NCBI GenBank assembly: GCA_002718195.1
Contig: PBDU01000026.1
Span: 1-61,600, forward strand
Length of the DNA: 61,600 nucleotides
Direction of reading: 5' to 3'
DNA from: Methanobacteriota archaeon
Lineage (GTDB): Archaea > Thermoplasmatota > Poseidoniia > Poseidoniales > Poseidoniaceae
The notes beneath the pieces are model-generated. The model did no database searches. It was not told where the DNA came from and saw nothing but the letters and a program-made list of their open reading frames with translations. Shown one piece after another: positions 1-9,947 of the stretch. Numbering within the stretch: the stretch's first letter is position 1; every line of letters starts with the position of its first letter. The position numbers were made by a program, and so were the translations under genes.

Positions 1-552
1 AGAAAATTCTGATTTTGCAGTCACATCGAATGGTGTTTTTGGTAGGTTTAGTTCATCATGCCATTCAATCGAAATCTCAGGATGTAAAATCGCCAATGAG
101 TTTCTCTTATCACTATGCAACCTCCCACCTACGCAGCAAGGACATCCTGCAACCTTTCCCTTCTTGATTCTGTTATTCGGAGATGCAGACCATTCATGCT
201 CACATTTGTGACATTTCCATGACACCTGTTTACCTGTTCCAAAGGTAAAATCAGCGGGGTCCCTTTCATCGTTCCAATCAACTAAGATTTCAGGATGAGT
301 AATATCAAGAGAAGGCCCTCTTTTGCATTCTGGACATTGTTTTATTCTATTATTTCTAAAACGAACACATGGAGCAATTACCCACTCATGACCTTCCTTG
401 CATTTCCAATTGATTTTTTTATTTGAACCTAAAGAGATTGTACTTGGATCTAAGCCATCATTCCATTCATGTAAAATTTCAGGATACTGCTTAGCAACTG
501 ATGGTTTGGTTGGTACAAAACGTCCTGAGTTTTCACCAACCATGCACCACAT
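1..552 (-). CDS. Treble-clef zinc-finger repeat protein, partial (C-terminus off the left edge)
   Basis: An open frame of 184 codons runs off the left edge without a stop. It holds tandem copies of the DUF4379/treble-clef type module: a P-E-I-L..W..D box, then a W-K-C..GHEW box, then a C-P-x-C knuckle. Copy 1 spans about residues 18-80 (C51, H55, C73, C76). Copy 2 spans about 85-142 (C114, C117, H119 and the C137-C140 cluster). A third copy begins near 155 and is cut off. Such repeats bind zinc and occur in proteins linked to mobile DNA, often nuclease- or recombinase-associated. The start could be the ATG at 552 or the one at 543; an in-frame stop lies upstream near 615. A decayed recombinase tail lies directly upstream on the same strand, so this is probably cargo or remnant of an inserted element. 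The exact function is unknown. Confidence 0.7.
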   Translation of the reverse strand, partial: MWCMVGENSGRFVPTKPSVAKQYPEILHEWNDGLDPSTISLGSNKKINWKCKEGHEWVIAPCVRFRNNRIKQCPECKRGPSLDITHPEILVDWNDERDPADFTFGTGKQVSWKCHKCEHEWSASPNNRIKKGKVAGCPCCVGGRLHSDKRNSLAILHPEISIEWHDELNLPKTPFDVTAKSEFS

Positions 553-578
553 ACGCCGCCAACTGTCAATAAAGACTA

Positions 579-756
579 CTATTTTTTCATATGCCAAGGT
601 TTGATTCCCCAGTTAGTAGGATAACCAAAGAGATGTCTGGCTTTGTGGAATGGGTTTGATGTGACCCTTACTATCGTAGAACCCTGCCATTTACCGCCAC
701 GTTTGCCCTTTACGCCCTGTCTGTTCAATGCTCTTGCAGTGGGTCGATACAGACGC
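579..756 (-). pseudogene. Serine recombinase C-terminal remnant
   Basis: A frame of about 58 codons with no usable start, bounded upstream by in-frame stops, reads ARALNRQGVKGKRGGKW, then STIVRV and a NPFH box. This is the pattern at the C-terminal end of the recombinase domain of serine resolvases and invertases (LN..G....G..W....V..I..NP). The catalytic N-terminal domain is absent, because the PKD lipoprotein gene begins to occupy the DNA at 768. I infer a decayed mobile-element recombinase that lost its front end. It sits 26 bases upstream of the treble-clef protein on the same strand. The call rests on a short motif and could be chance similarity. Confidence 0.5.
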
Positions 757-767
757 TACGCTTTGGT

Positions 768-1946
768 TCATCTGTATTCAAGGAATATTCCAAGACTTGT
801 GACTTGAACATCATTGAATCTTTCATTTCTTAGCGTCAAAGTCCATTCGCCGTCACCATTAGTTGTGTCTGTCATCATGTAAGATGAAAGAAGTAAGTTT
901 ACACAATAACTGTCTCCATCGCAATCATCCTCATCCCTTTGATCATCCGTAGTTGATGTTGTGTTAGCAACCTCATCATCATCCTCATTGAAAGCATACA
1001 AATCCAATACGTTGTTGTTGTTATTTCCTCCACCAACAACCCAGTCATCATCCTGTTGCGGATAGACAAGTTTTCCAATTGCTTTACGAATTGTGTTTCC
1101 TGAGTCTTTATCGTACACAACAGGCATGTCAAAATTGATGTCTACTGCTGAATTTGATGTGTTACCACCGATTTCGAAGTCTTTCCAAAAGGCTGCATAA
1201 TTGACGTATACCTTCATTTTGGTACTATCAGTCATTCCTCCTCCGTTAACAATAGTGAGGCTTACTTCATATTCTCCAGGCGCTACATCACTCCAGTCAA
1301 CTTCTTCTCCTGATAGGTCTGCGTCGTTTTCCATATCTCCATCATTGTCTGAATCATCGTTCAGATCTAAATCCCATCGCCACTCAGAAATGTAGTCTTG
1401 ATTTGAACCAGCTTCTGATTCTGATGCATCCAGAGGAATTGTTGCTGTCTCGTCAATTCTCCTGTCGTTGTTCTCTTTATCTTCTGGACAAAGCCATATC
1501 AAGATGTAATTGCCTGTATCAGGGTCTTCGCCCGTACAATCTTCATCAGAAGAAAATGAAGATATATCAGCACTCGGAGGTTGTACTTCTGCACCATATA
1601 CCGTTACTGTCCTTTCCTGAGTTGATGTTTTGGTACCATCAGAAATTGATAATTTGACAACAAATTCTCCTGCATTGTCAAATCTCCATTCAACCCTTTT
1701 GCCAGTTTCATCTGTTGAATCGTCCGCATCAAAATCCCATCTAAATGTTAGAGTTCCATCATTTGGCAAAGAAGCACTTGCATCGAAACTCACCACTGTT
1801 CCTTCTTGGATATTTTCGGAAGGTGAGTAAGAAAATACCGCTTCTAGCATTGTACCTGAGGAGCCATCATCCTCGAATACGCACCCTGCTAATGAGGTCA
1901 ATAAGAGCAAACTGGTAAGACCTAAACCGAGCAACTTAGCCTTCAT
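768..1946 (-). CDS. Secreted PKD-domain lipoprotein
   Basis: A 392-residue protein beginning MKAKLLGLGLTSLLLLTSLAGC, a lipoprotein-type signal peptide with the lipobox Cys near residue 22. It should be exported and anchored by lipid on the outer face of the membrane. Two PKD-like beta-sandwich modules follow, about residues 35-115 (FSYSPS...FDASAS...WDFDAD) and 125-250 (LDASES...WRWDLD). The C-terminal 130 residues look like a further beta-sandwich ending in GEWTLTLRN, reminiscent of proprotein-convertase P domains. The protein is very rich in Asp and Asn, fitting calcium binding. It probably has an adhesive or surface-polymer role; no catalytic motif is visible. The ATG at 1946 is the only start that keeps the signal peptide. 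A TATA-like TAAATAA lies about 50-60 bases upstream. Confidence 0.75.
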   Translation of the reverse strand: MKAKLLGLGLTSLLLLTSLAGCVFEDDGSSGTMLEAVFSYSPSENIQEGTVVSFDASASLPNDGTLTFRWDFDADDSTDETGKRVEWRFDNAGEFVVKLSISDGTKTSTQERTVTVYGAEVQPPSADISSFSSDEDCTGEDPDTGNYILIWLCPEDKENNDRRIDETATIPLDASESEAGSNQDYISEWRWDLDLNDDSDNDGDMENDADLSGEEVDWSDVAPGEYEVSLTIVNGGGMTDSTKMKVYVNYAAFWKDFEIGGNTSNSAVDINFDMPVVYDKDSGNTIRKAIGKLVYPQQDDDWVVGGGNNNNNVLDLYAFNEDDDEVANTTSTTDDQRDEDDCDGDSYCVNLLLSSYMMTDTTNGDGEWTLTLRNERFNDVQVTSLGIFLEYR

Positions 1947-2015
1947 TAATAAAATCCAAGTTATTCTCGATGAAGAACCCTTCCCTATTTTGCACTTATT
2001 TATGCATCAATCAGG

Positions 2016-4670
2016 TCAAAATGAGAAAAGAGAAGTTTGTTTATTTCCTCTCATCAAATCCTTAGCATCCCAACCAAATGCTTCGGTTATTCTTCCGAGT
2101 GCACTTGCTAATCTTTCAGCGTAAAATATCCCATCATAATTTTTGACTCCGCCACTTTCTTGCTCAGCCAACCAAGCCTGAACTTGCATAGGAGATTTAC
2201 TTCCATCAGTGACAACAAACGAGACTTTCATTCCGGGAGTAAATCCGAGACCCATTTCCAACAATTGTTTAGCAGCACGGACTTGTGCCATCGAATCTGG
2301 TCTAGCGTAATGTTTGCTGAAGTCAACGCTTACCTGCTCTTCACCGGTTGAAGGATTGATTTTTTTACTAACCGAGCCCTTACAGGATTTTGACAATACG
2401 AGTTGTTGGACATCTACTAAGCCTTTCTTCAAATCATCCACTGCCTTTCTAGCATAGTCAACTAATTGGTCATTCTGACCTGCTAATGCAAAAGTGAATA
2501 TTTGCTTCATTGCCGATACCAAAAATTCGAATGAATCTGTTCTCTGTGTTTCATATCCTTTGATCATCATCTTTTCATTCGGCCATACAACCTGACCTAC
2601 GTAGCGTTTTTTTGCCCCGTGTGAGAAGAATACACTCATCCCTGTTTCAAATTCCAAAACTGCAGAATCCCTGCTGTACTTAGATGCTAATGCAATTCCA
2701 AAATCAACCATGTTTTGCTTGGCTTGCTCCCATTTTTGCCTCTCATCATCCGTTGCATCTTCAAGTAAAATTCCAGGGACTTCTCCTGACATAGGTGACT
2801 TCACGAAAATTGAATCAGTATCAGAATAAACAACCGGATGCCCTTCTTTTTCCACTTCTTCGATTATCATTTTGATATTGTGACGAGCCCAAGCTGTGAT
2901 TGAAGAGCCCAGGTCCCTGTGAGTAAATCTATAAAATTCGCTTGCAAATACTCCATAAAACGAGTTCATCAGAATTTTTACAGCATACTGCATTGAGTCG
3001 TGGAAACTAGCGTTTACATCATCCGAGGCTGATCTTGCACTCTTCAACTCGGATTTGTGGAAGTCTCTCTGTGCCATTAGATCTTTGAGCAAATAGGGAA
3101 TCAGCCCTTGTCTTTTCTCAACTCCCCAATACCTAACTCCGCTAGGAGCGGTATGAATCATGGATTGTTCCGCCTCGCTTACTTCTCGACTGGAATCTAA
3201 TCTGGTAGTGTAACAGATGTTGTGGCCTATCATAATCGAAGGATACATACTCTTGAAGTCCAAAATCGCAATCCATGGATGCAAGCCTGCTTCAACATCG
3301 TGCACATATCCTCCGGCTATCTGTCCCTCTTTCTTATCTGCAGAACCTGTAAGGGGAACTGCGATGTCCCAAGAATCTGCAAGCCTGATTACGAGTGAAT
3401 CAATAAGAGTACTAGTCGAGCCATTTGCTGCTCTTTCAAATGGTAATTTTGCTACAGATGCAAGAGCCTCCTTTCTGCGAATTGCCTGAATGGCATGTAA
3501 AATATCCAATGGTAGTTCTGCATCTCTGACACAGTATGCCATAACCTCGTCTGGACGATTTGCCCATTCTTCATCCATCCTGGAGGAATCTATATCCATT
3601 TTTTGTTTGTCATCATCTTCAGGGAATAGTAGGGCTGAAACAAAGGAAAGTGTTTCTCGTTGTGGACGTAATTCCATGCGCGCTTGCCACCAAGCATCGA
3701 CGATAGCGCGCCCGGCAAGACTCCATGCTTTATTCGAGGCTCTTCTTGGCTGAAGCGAATCTCGGCCTCGCTTCATCTCATCGAGCAAGACTGGGCAACG
3801 CCCCCAACCGATTAGTTCTGCTTTGCCCATGTGGTCGCTTGCTCTACGCAATGTATTTGCTCGCTCTACGATTCTAGGAAGGTCAAAATTATCGATATTA
3901 TAACCTGTTATGATATCTGGATCAAAGTCTCTGAGTAAATCGGTCATTCCAATCAATATCGATTCCTCGCTTCCCCTGAATTCATGAATTGTTCGAGAAC
4001 CATCCAGCATGTTTTCACACACCACAGCCGAGCACAGAATCGTGTCATGCTGTATGCTTGTTTCTAAATCGAAGGAATAAACCTTGAAAGGAGTCGGGAA
4101 TGCTTCACAAGCTGAAATATCCCCTGGACCACAAGATACGATGTAATCTACTGGATATAGCCCACTTCCGCCGGCTTCAGCCACTTTTTTAGCACCTAAC
4201 TTCTCATCTTCACCATTTTTATGCAGAACGGATGCATGTACTTCAAAGTGCATACCAATGTCCAAATCTAGGCAAAATCGATTGGTAAATGGTATGTCTC
4301 CAGAGAAAACTGACCAGTTATTGTAGAGGTCTTTGCGCAACTTAGGAACATGAAATGGTTGTTTAGCAGTTACTTTCCAAACGGGTTTCACCCCCAAATC
4401 AGTCCATTTATCATTAACTCTCTCGACTGAATGAACGTTCTCTATTCTTTGCAGAGCATCGATATTTGATAGAATGAAATCATCCAATTGTTTATCTTCA
4501 TCCCATCTTCCTCTGGGGGCTATTTCAAATGAAGGAGAAAGTGAAGAGTATAGCAAACATACCGATGAGCCATCTTCGCATCTACCGAAAACTTCGATGA
4601 CTGTCCTATTGTTATCTTGATCAGAAATATAGCGAAGGCTGACAATGCCGACCTTTGCTCTCCAATCCAT
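2016..4670 (-). CDS. polB: Family B replicative DNA polymerase
   Basis: An 884-residue archaeal family B DNA polymerase with 3'-5' proofreading. Exonuclease motifs are intact: Exo I FDLET (D201, E203), Exo II GYNIDNFD (near 257-263) and Exo III YCVRDAE (Y379, D383). Polymerase region II is DFKSMYPS (471-478), region III is KILMNSFYG (565-573) and region I is YSDTDS (615-620), giving the metal-binding aspartates. The protein ends in KQTSLFSF, a PCNA-interacting box. No intein interrupts the motifs. It should synthesise DNA at the fork, loaded on the sliding clamp. The ATG at 4670 is the first in frame. The gene is divergent from the aminotransferase gene, with about 100 bases between the likely starts. 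Confidence 0.97.
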   Translation of the reverse strand: MDWRAKVGIVSLRYISDQDNNRTVIEVFGRCEDGSSVCLLYSSLSPSFEIAPRGRWDEDKQLDDFILSNIDALQRIENVHSVERVNDKWTDLGVKPVWKVTAKQPFHVPKLRKDLYNNWSVFSGDIPFTNRFCLDLDIGMHFEVHASVLHKNGEDEKLGAKKVAEAGGSGLYPVDYIVSCGPGDISACEAFPTPFKVYSFDLETSIQHDTILCSAVVCENMLDGSRTIHEFRGSEESILIGMTDLLRDFDPDIITGYNIDNFDLPRIVERANTLRRASDHMGKAELIGWGRCPVLLDEMKRGRDSLQPRRASNKAWSLAGRAIVDAWWQARMELRPQRETLSFVSALLFPEDDDKQKMDIDSSRMDEEWANRPDEVMAYCVRDAELPLDILHAIQAIRRKEALASVAKLPFERAANGSTSTLIDSLVIRLADSWDIAVPLTGSADKKEGQIAGGYVHDVEAGLHPWIAILDFKSMYPSIMIGHNICYTTRLDSSREVSEAEQSMIHTAPSGVRYWGVEKRQGLIPYLLKDLMAQRDFHKSELKSARSASDDVNASFHDSMQYAVKILMNSFYGVFASEFYRFTHRDLGSSITAWARHNIKMIIEEVEKEGHPVVYSDTDSIFVKSPMSGEVPGILLEDATDDERQKWEQAKQNMVDFGIALASKYSRDSAVLEFETGMSVFFSHGAKKRYVGQVVWPNEKMMIKGYETQRTDSFEFLVSAMKQIFTFALAGQNDQLVDYARKAVDDLKKGLVDVQQLVLSKSCKGSVSKKINPSTGEEQVSVDFSKHYARPDSMAQVRAAKQLLEMGLGFTPGMKVSFVVTDGSKSPMQVQAWLAEQESGGVKNYDGIFYAERLASALGRITEAFGWDAKDLMRGNKQTSLFSF

Positions 4671-4772
4671 GTTGCAGGGCTAATTTGACTGAGGATATGG
4701 GCTTTGTCTGTCAATAAAGAGGGGCAAATAGTTCAAAGTCCATATCGTTACGGGCACATTGGAGATGACGCT

Positions 4773-5798
4773 ATGAGCGACGAAGTGGACTGGGACAGCC
4801 TAACTTTCTCACTAACTCCGACCGATACAATGTACATTACAACAACGGATATCGACTCACCTTGGGATATAGGAGAACTAATTCCTTATGGAGACATGAA
4901 AATGTCGCCTGCTGCTGGCGTTCTAAATTACGGACAAGGGCTGTTTGAAGGAATGAAAGCATACAGAACAGCAGAAGATAACATCGTCTTTTTCAGACCT
5001 GAAGAGAATGCAAGAAGAATGCAAAGAGGGGCTGACAGACTAAAGATGCCACCCGTACCAGAATCGATATTTATCGATGCTGTTGAAAAAGTAGTTTCAG
5101 CTAATAAGAAATGGATTCCGCCGATGGGCAAAGGTGCTCTTTACGTCAGGCCATTGTTATTCGGTTCCGGCCCCGTATTGGGGGTTTCTCCTGCACCATC
5201 ATACACTTTCTTGATCTATGTTACACCTGTAGGACCTTATTTCAAAGGCGGCATGTCAGCGATTAATCTACTAATTTCAGAAGAATATCACAGAGCAGCC
5301 CCTGGAGGCTCCGGTGGCGTCAAAGCGATAGGAAATTATGCGCCAGGGATGATGCCAAGCAAGAAAGCAAAAGCAAAGGGATATGCTGAGGTGATATATC
5401 TGGATGCAGAGACACATACCTTCATCGAAGAGGTTGGTGCAGCAAACTTCTTCTGTGTTAAGGACAAAGTGCTTTACACACCTGAATTAACTGGAACCAT
5501 CCTTCCAGGAATTACAAGAATGTCAATAATTGAACTAGCAAGATCCCGTGGCTACAAAGTCGTAGAGGAAAAGGTAAGCGCAGAGTTTGCAATGGCTGCA
5601 GATGAGGCTTTTTGCTGTGGCACAGCAGCCGTGATATCTCCTATTGCAAGCATCACAAAGGGAGAAAACACGGCAACCTATGGTGACGGAACACCTCAAC
5701 CGATTACCGTTGAGTTATATGAGGCGCTCACCGGTATTCAAAATCAAACTTCTGAGGATAATTTCTCTTGGATTCATCCTTTGCCAGAAGGCATCTGA
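4773..5798 (+). CDS. ilvE: Branched-chain amino-acid aminotransferase
   Basis: A fold-type IV PLP enzyme of 341 residues that transfers the amino group between Val/Leu/Ile and 2-oxoglutarate. The PLP-lysine motif is GGVKAIGNYAPG. The family signature follows as EVGAANFF and then GTILPGITRMS. The sequence resembles the longer eukaryote-like BCAT branch (DWDSLTF...PTDTMY at the start). An upstream in-frame ATG at 4704 would add 23 residues and reach close to the polB start. The ATG at 4773 is preferred because it begins MSDEVDWDSL as in homologues and has GGAG nine bases upstream. No other branched-chain pathway gene is adjacent. Confidence 0.93.
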   Translation: MSDEVDWDSLTFSLTPTDTMYITTTDIDSPWDIGELIPYGDMKMSPAAGVLNYGQGLFEGMKAYRTAEDNIVFFRPEENARRMQRGADRLKMPPVPESIFIDAVEKVVSANKKWIPPMGKGALYVRPLLFGSGPVLGVSPAPSYTFLIYVTPVGPYFKGGMSAINLLISEEYHRAAPGGSGGVKAIGNYAPGMMPSKKAKAKGYAEVIYLDAETHTFIEEVGAANFFCVKDKVLYTPELTGTILPGITRMSIIELARSRGYKVVEEKVSAEFAMAADEAFCCGTAAVISPIASITKGENTATYGDGTPQPITVELYEALTGIQNQTSEDNFSWIHPLPEGI

Positions 5799-5899
5799 AT
5801 TCAGATATCACCGGCACAGCCAACTTGCTGCCCTCCCATCCTTCACTCATGAATACCGCTGAAGCCAGCTTTTCATGACTTTCCGAAAGGCAGATTACG

Positions 5900-8800
5900 C
5901 TACCCTAGAATATCTCCATCATCAGAACCGTCATTCGGATCACTCATATTGTCGACTTCATCTCCGTCATTTATTCCGCCGCCATCAGTATCCGGATTAT
6001 TCGGGTCTGTGCCCAATTCATACTCTTGTAAGTTCGTTAAGCCATCCTCATCCGCATCAACATTACCATTAGGCGTTAAATGATCTAAATTATTTTGAAT
6101 TTCCCAATCATCAGGCAATCCATCTCCATCGCTATCTGTATCCAGATAATTTGGAATGCCGTCGCTATCCGTATCTATGAGTCCTTCCTCTTCATCTGAG
6201 ATGCCGTCGCCATCACTATCTAGATCTAAATAATCTGGGATGCCGTCGCCGTCAGTATCGATGTTTCCTTCTACAGAATCAGGAATACCGTCGCCATCAC
6301 TATCCAAATCCAAATAATCAGGGGTTCCGTCTCCATCAGTATCTATGCCGCCTGATTGTCCACCCAATTCAATATGGTCAGGGATACCGTCACCATCACT
6401 GTCAAGGATTTCTTTACAAATTGTCAATTTGATATAATCAACATTGGTGTCATCTTGAATAAGGACACCTATTCTCTCCAATTCATTCATCTCGTCAATA
6501 ATTGAATATTGTCCATTAAGTGATTGCTGGTTCAGCAGAGATGTTCCTGAAACCGCTAATTTGCTTAAGTCCATTCCGAGAACAAAACCATTAGTGAGCA
6601 AATTTCCAGTTGAAATCTCAAAGATATAGTTCACTAATTCGTCAGATGTATGCTGATCTCTATTGCTCATAGTATTTTGAGTAGCTGCTGGATTCCACAA
6701 GTCTTGATCTACAACACCAATTCCTTGACCTACAGTATTTCCTTGACTATTAGTTGTAGTCAACCAGTTTCCATTTGCATCTTCTTCCAAGAAGGTGAAC
6801 ATTAAGCCATCAGTGTCTACATCGCCACTAACATAATCTAGTCCTACATGCATACTTGCATACATAATTACTTCATTTGGGCCTACGAGGTTTCTGAAGT
6901 CATGCATTCGCCACCTATCCTGTTGATGGACATCTGTGTTTACTTGTAAATTTGGAACTTGTGCGAGCATAAAATCCATCTGTGCTTGGCTTGGAGACAA
7001 TGCTGGATCAATGAAGTTCGGATTGTATAAATCAGACAATCCTGCCATGTGTGTTTCCACAATATATGAACCACCGGTTGGAGTAGTTGCCCCAGGTTTT
7101 GTGCAATTTAATGGAAGGTCTTGTTGGATTACTCCATTTTCTTCATTACAAATGATTAGAGAAACCGAATCTACACTATGTTGGTCTTCAATAACCACAT
7201 CAATGAAGTCATACGCTTCCATTGCCCCGATTACAGTATTTACTCCACTGCCTTGAGCCATAGACAACATTGCATTTAGGTCACTTGTACCGGATGCTGG
7301 CAGGTCAGAAAGGTCCATGTGGAATGTTATTCCTGTTCCAGGGTATTGCAACGGTAATGTACCTAAATCTACAGTCCATGGAACTACGTTTGTTCCTTCA
7401 AATCTCAAACTTAGTGTATCATCAATATTGTACGGATTAGATTCCTCGAATGGTTTTATTGTGAATGATAATCTTGCATCCGTGATACCTGACGGAAGGT
7501 TATCGAATGTGTGCAAATAATATTCTGAAGCCATTGGGCTGTAACTATTCCCTGCAGAGTCATGTTCTGCGATCAACGCAGGAGGGCTTAATGTGTTGGT
7601 AGCACCACTGAACCAGTTTAGTAGATTTGTACTCGGAGATGTAGGGTTTGTGTATGTCGGTGCTGCATCCATTCCTCCAATGTCAAATTGATCAGCCACA
7701 CCTGTAGTGAAAACATATTGATTTACCATGCTATTTGTTGTATTACAACTATAATTGCCATGAGTTTCTTGGTGAGGGCGATCTGTAGTTCCGAAACACA
7801 AACTCAATTCAAGGTAGTCGACTTCATGAGCGTCATAGACTAACACATCTAGACTCATACCAGCATCCATTGGCAAAATAAGATTATGACCTAGGGTCCC
7901 TTGATTTGTCATAGATGAGGTCGTTGAAATCACCGGTAGGTTTGCAAGATTCATTTGGAATATTGCACCGTTAGAACCTGATGTAGCAGAGCCGATTAAA
8001 TGATGCCAATTATCATTCATAGGGTTCAAACTAGGGTAGTTCATATCTGCTGTATCAAATCGAAGACTAAACATGTCACCATTAGAGATGTCATACGATC
8101 GAAGTCCTGTTTCTAAATTTGCAGCAATTAAATTCATTGTACTATACTGAGAAGGAACATTACTCGAAATATATCCACTCCAATCAAATGTTTCTAAGAA
8201 ATACGCACCTTGTGGGTCATCATATCCCGAAAATGGGGTTGGATAAGGTAAACTGAGCAGAGCTGAACTTGGATTAGGCGCCCCATCTGGAGTGGCACCA
8301 TATGTGTCCTTTGCACCTAGAAGGATTACATGCTCAACTAATCCAGCCTCATTACAAATATACGAATTCTCCTTACCAACAGAAATCTCAGGGATTACTG
8401 GTTCAGATTCTATACAAATTGAAAGTTCAACCCAATCAACACTTGTGTCATCTTGGATGATGACATCAATGTAACGCAAGGCATCCAAATTAGTTAACAC
8501 GTCAGTATGTGCAGGACCCATTATACTACTATCAACAATACCAGCTGCGAGGTTGTTTGGGTTTGCGTCAGAGGGAAGATCATCGAGAGCAAAACGGAAG
8601 AGTGCCTCGTTGTTACCATTATCAAAATCATTAGACCAAGTATGATGTGTATAAGGTGTGTTCGGATTTGGATTGCTCATATCAGTAAATCTGAAGTAGA
8701 TTCTATCGGTGCTTACCAGCCAACCCATTCCTCTTACATTGATATCAATTTGAGCATCTACAATCGTTCCAGTAGTCGGCAAATTGGTGAAACTATGGGC

Positions 8801-9781
8801 GAATAAACGATCTGTTAGTACGCTATCAAAGCCCATTCCATAACTTGGAGGTGCATTTGAGGTAGCGGTTTGCAAAGGAGGGGTACCTCCGAGAATTTGG
8901 GAATGCCAAGCAAGAAGGTCGGCTGAAGGCGTCATTGGAGAATCAACAAGATTTGGTGAAAAACCGTCCTTTGCTCCGGCAAGGAATTTATGCAACATCA
9001 TGTCATCCCCTTCGCAAGGAATGGTTGTTGGCAGTGACTCTAAGCAAATTGTCAATTCTAGATAATCTACAGACACATCATCTTGAATCATCACGTCTAA
9101 CACTCTATGTGTTTCCATCTCTTGAATACGCGAATCTGGGGATGGGAATCCTGTAGAAGATGGAGGGACAATGTTTCCAGAGTTGTGTGCAGGAAGGTCG
9201 TCAAGAGCCAGAAGGAAGAGGTTCGTGCTTCCTGGTTGATTGACAAAAGAGTTGCTCCAAGGATTGCCTGATGAATAGATGCCTGTATTGGAATCATAAT
9301 TATCAAACCTAAGAGCAATAGAGTCAGTTCCGACATTACCTCCTATTCCTTGTACTAACATCTCTAACTCCGCATCAACAATTTGACCTGAAGTTGGTAA
9401 TGCGAATGTATGTAGGAATAAATTGTCAACAGAAGTTTCATCAAAACCACTCGGTGTGACTGTACTGTAATATCCAGTTAACACATTTGTCTGCCAAAAA
9501 CTTAGCCCCGGACCTGGTGTAGCAGGGTTTGCATCTGAGTTAGTGGTATCAAAATCATCAGCTGCCCCTGCTTTATAGATTATCAATTCTTGATTGATGC
9601 CATCGCAATTCTCAATAGTGCTGCGAGGCGGCTTTTGGACATCTGGATTCTTTATATCGACATCATCAACTGGTCTTGTATCATCTCCAGGTTCGTCTCC
9701 AGGTTCATTTCCTATACACCCAGACAAAGTCATTCCAATCATAAGTAAGCTCATAAAAAATACCAAACTTTTAGTTTTCAT
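5900..9781 (-). CDS. Giant secreted lipoprotein with five tandem domains and calcium-binding tail
   Basis: A 1293-residue surface protein. The ATG at 9781 gives [22 protein letters not shown], a lipoprotein signal with lipobox; a start 26 codons earlier would bury it. Next comes an Asp-rich linker, then five tandem modules of about 190-220 residues. Each opens with a Cys and a stretch like LAGAKDxY, contains a DSI.LRF / FxLDDLP core, and closes with [15 protein letters not shown]. The C-terminal 165 residues are thrombospondin type-3 repeats ([23 protein letters not shown]), which bind calcium. The paired terminal Cys may form disulfides outside the cell. I recognise no enzyme domain. The gene is convergent with ilvE. 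Adhesion or capture of particulate polymer is plausible. Confidence 0.75.
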   Translation of the reverse strand: MKTKSLVFFMSLLMIGMTLSGCIGNEPGDEPGDDTRPVDDVDIKNPDVQKPPRSTIENCDGINQELIIYKAGAADDFDTTNSDANPATPGPGLSFWQTNVLTGYYSTVTPSGFDETSVDNLFLHTFALPTSGQIVDAELEMLVQGIGGNVGTDSIALRFDNYDSNTGIYSSGNPWSNSFVNQPGSTNLFLLALDDLPAHNSGNIVPPSSTGFPSPDSRIQEMETHRVLDVMIQDDVSVDYLELTICLESLPTTIPCEGDDMMLHKFLAGAKDGFSPNLVDSPMTPSADLLAWHSQILGGTPPLQTATSNAPPSYGMGFDSVLTDRLFAHSFTNLPTTGTIVDAQIDINVRGMGWLVSTDRIYFRFTDMSNPNPNTPYTHHTWSNDFDNGNNEALFRFALDDLPSDANPNNLAAGIVDSSIMGPAHTDVLTNLDALRYIDVIIQDDTSVDWVELSICIESEPVIPEISVGKENSYICNEAGLVEHVILLGAKDTYGATPDGAPNPSSALLSLPYPTPFSGYDDPQGAYFLETFDWSGYISSNVPSQYSTMNLIAANLETGLRSYDISNGDMFSLRFDTADMNYPSLNPMNDNWHHLIGSATSGSNGAIFQMNLANLPVISTTSSMTNQGTLGHNLILPMDAGMSLDVLVYDAHEVDYLELSLCFGTTDRPHQETHGNYSCNTTNSMVNQYVFTTGVADQFDIGGMDAAPTYTNPTSPSTNLLNWFSGATNTLSPPALIAEHDSAGNSYSPMASEYYLHTFDNLPSGITDARLSFTIKPFEESNPYNIDDTLSLRFEGTNVVPWTVDLGTLPLQYPGTGITFHMDLSDLPASGTSDLNAMLSMAQGSGVNTVIGAMEAYDFIDVVIEDQHSVDSVSLIICNEENGVIQQDLPLNCTKPGATTPTGGSYIVETHMAGLSDLYNPNFIDPALSPSQAQMDFMLAQVPNLQVNTDVHQQDRWRMHDFRNLVGPNEVIMYASMHVGLDYVSGDVDTDGLMFTFLEEDANGNWLTTTNSQGNTVGQGIGVVDQDLWNPAATQNTMSNRDQHTSDELVNYIFEISTGNLLTNGFVLGMDLSKLAVSGTSLLNQQSLNGQYSIIDEMNELERIGVLIQDDTNVDYIKLTICKEILDSDGDGIPDHIELGGQSGGIDTDGDGTPDYLDLDSDGDGIPDSVEGNIDTDGDGIPDYLDLDSDGDGISDEEEGLIDTDSDGIPNYLDTDSDGDGLPDDWEIQNNLDHLTPNGNVDADEDGLTNLQEYELGTDPNNPDTDGGGINDGDEVDNMSDPNDGSDDGDILG
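6115..6404 (-). repeat. Thrombospondin type-3 coding repeats
   Basis: In the minus-strand gene, a run of near-identical segments of roughly 36-54 bases encodes D-x-D-G-D-G-I-P-D units alternating with YLDLD. Similar TCCGTCGCCATC-type strings recur through the stretch. It is a protein-coding repeat and may expand or contract by slippage. Confidence 0.8.
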
Positions 9782-9947
9782 ATTGTTAACTTTGTTAAGG
9801 TAGTCTATAACAGTATTCCCGCCAAAGAATGAAAAGGGTTTTATTGTGAATTCTTCCAATCGTCAAGTGAGATATTGTTCTCTTTGGTAAAAACGCGTTC
9901 TCCCAAACCACCACTGCCTAATTGTCATTCTTGAGAAACATTATGAA

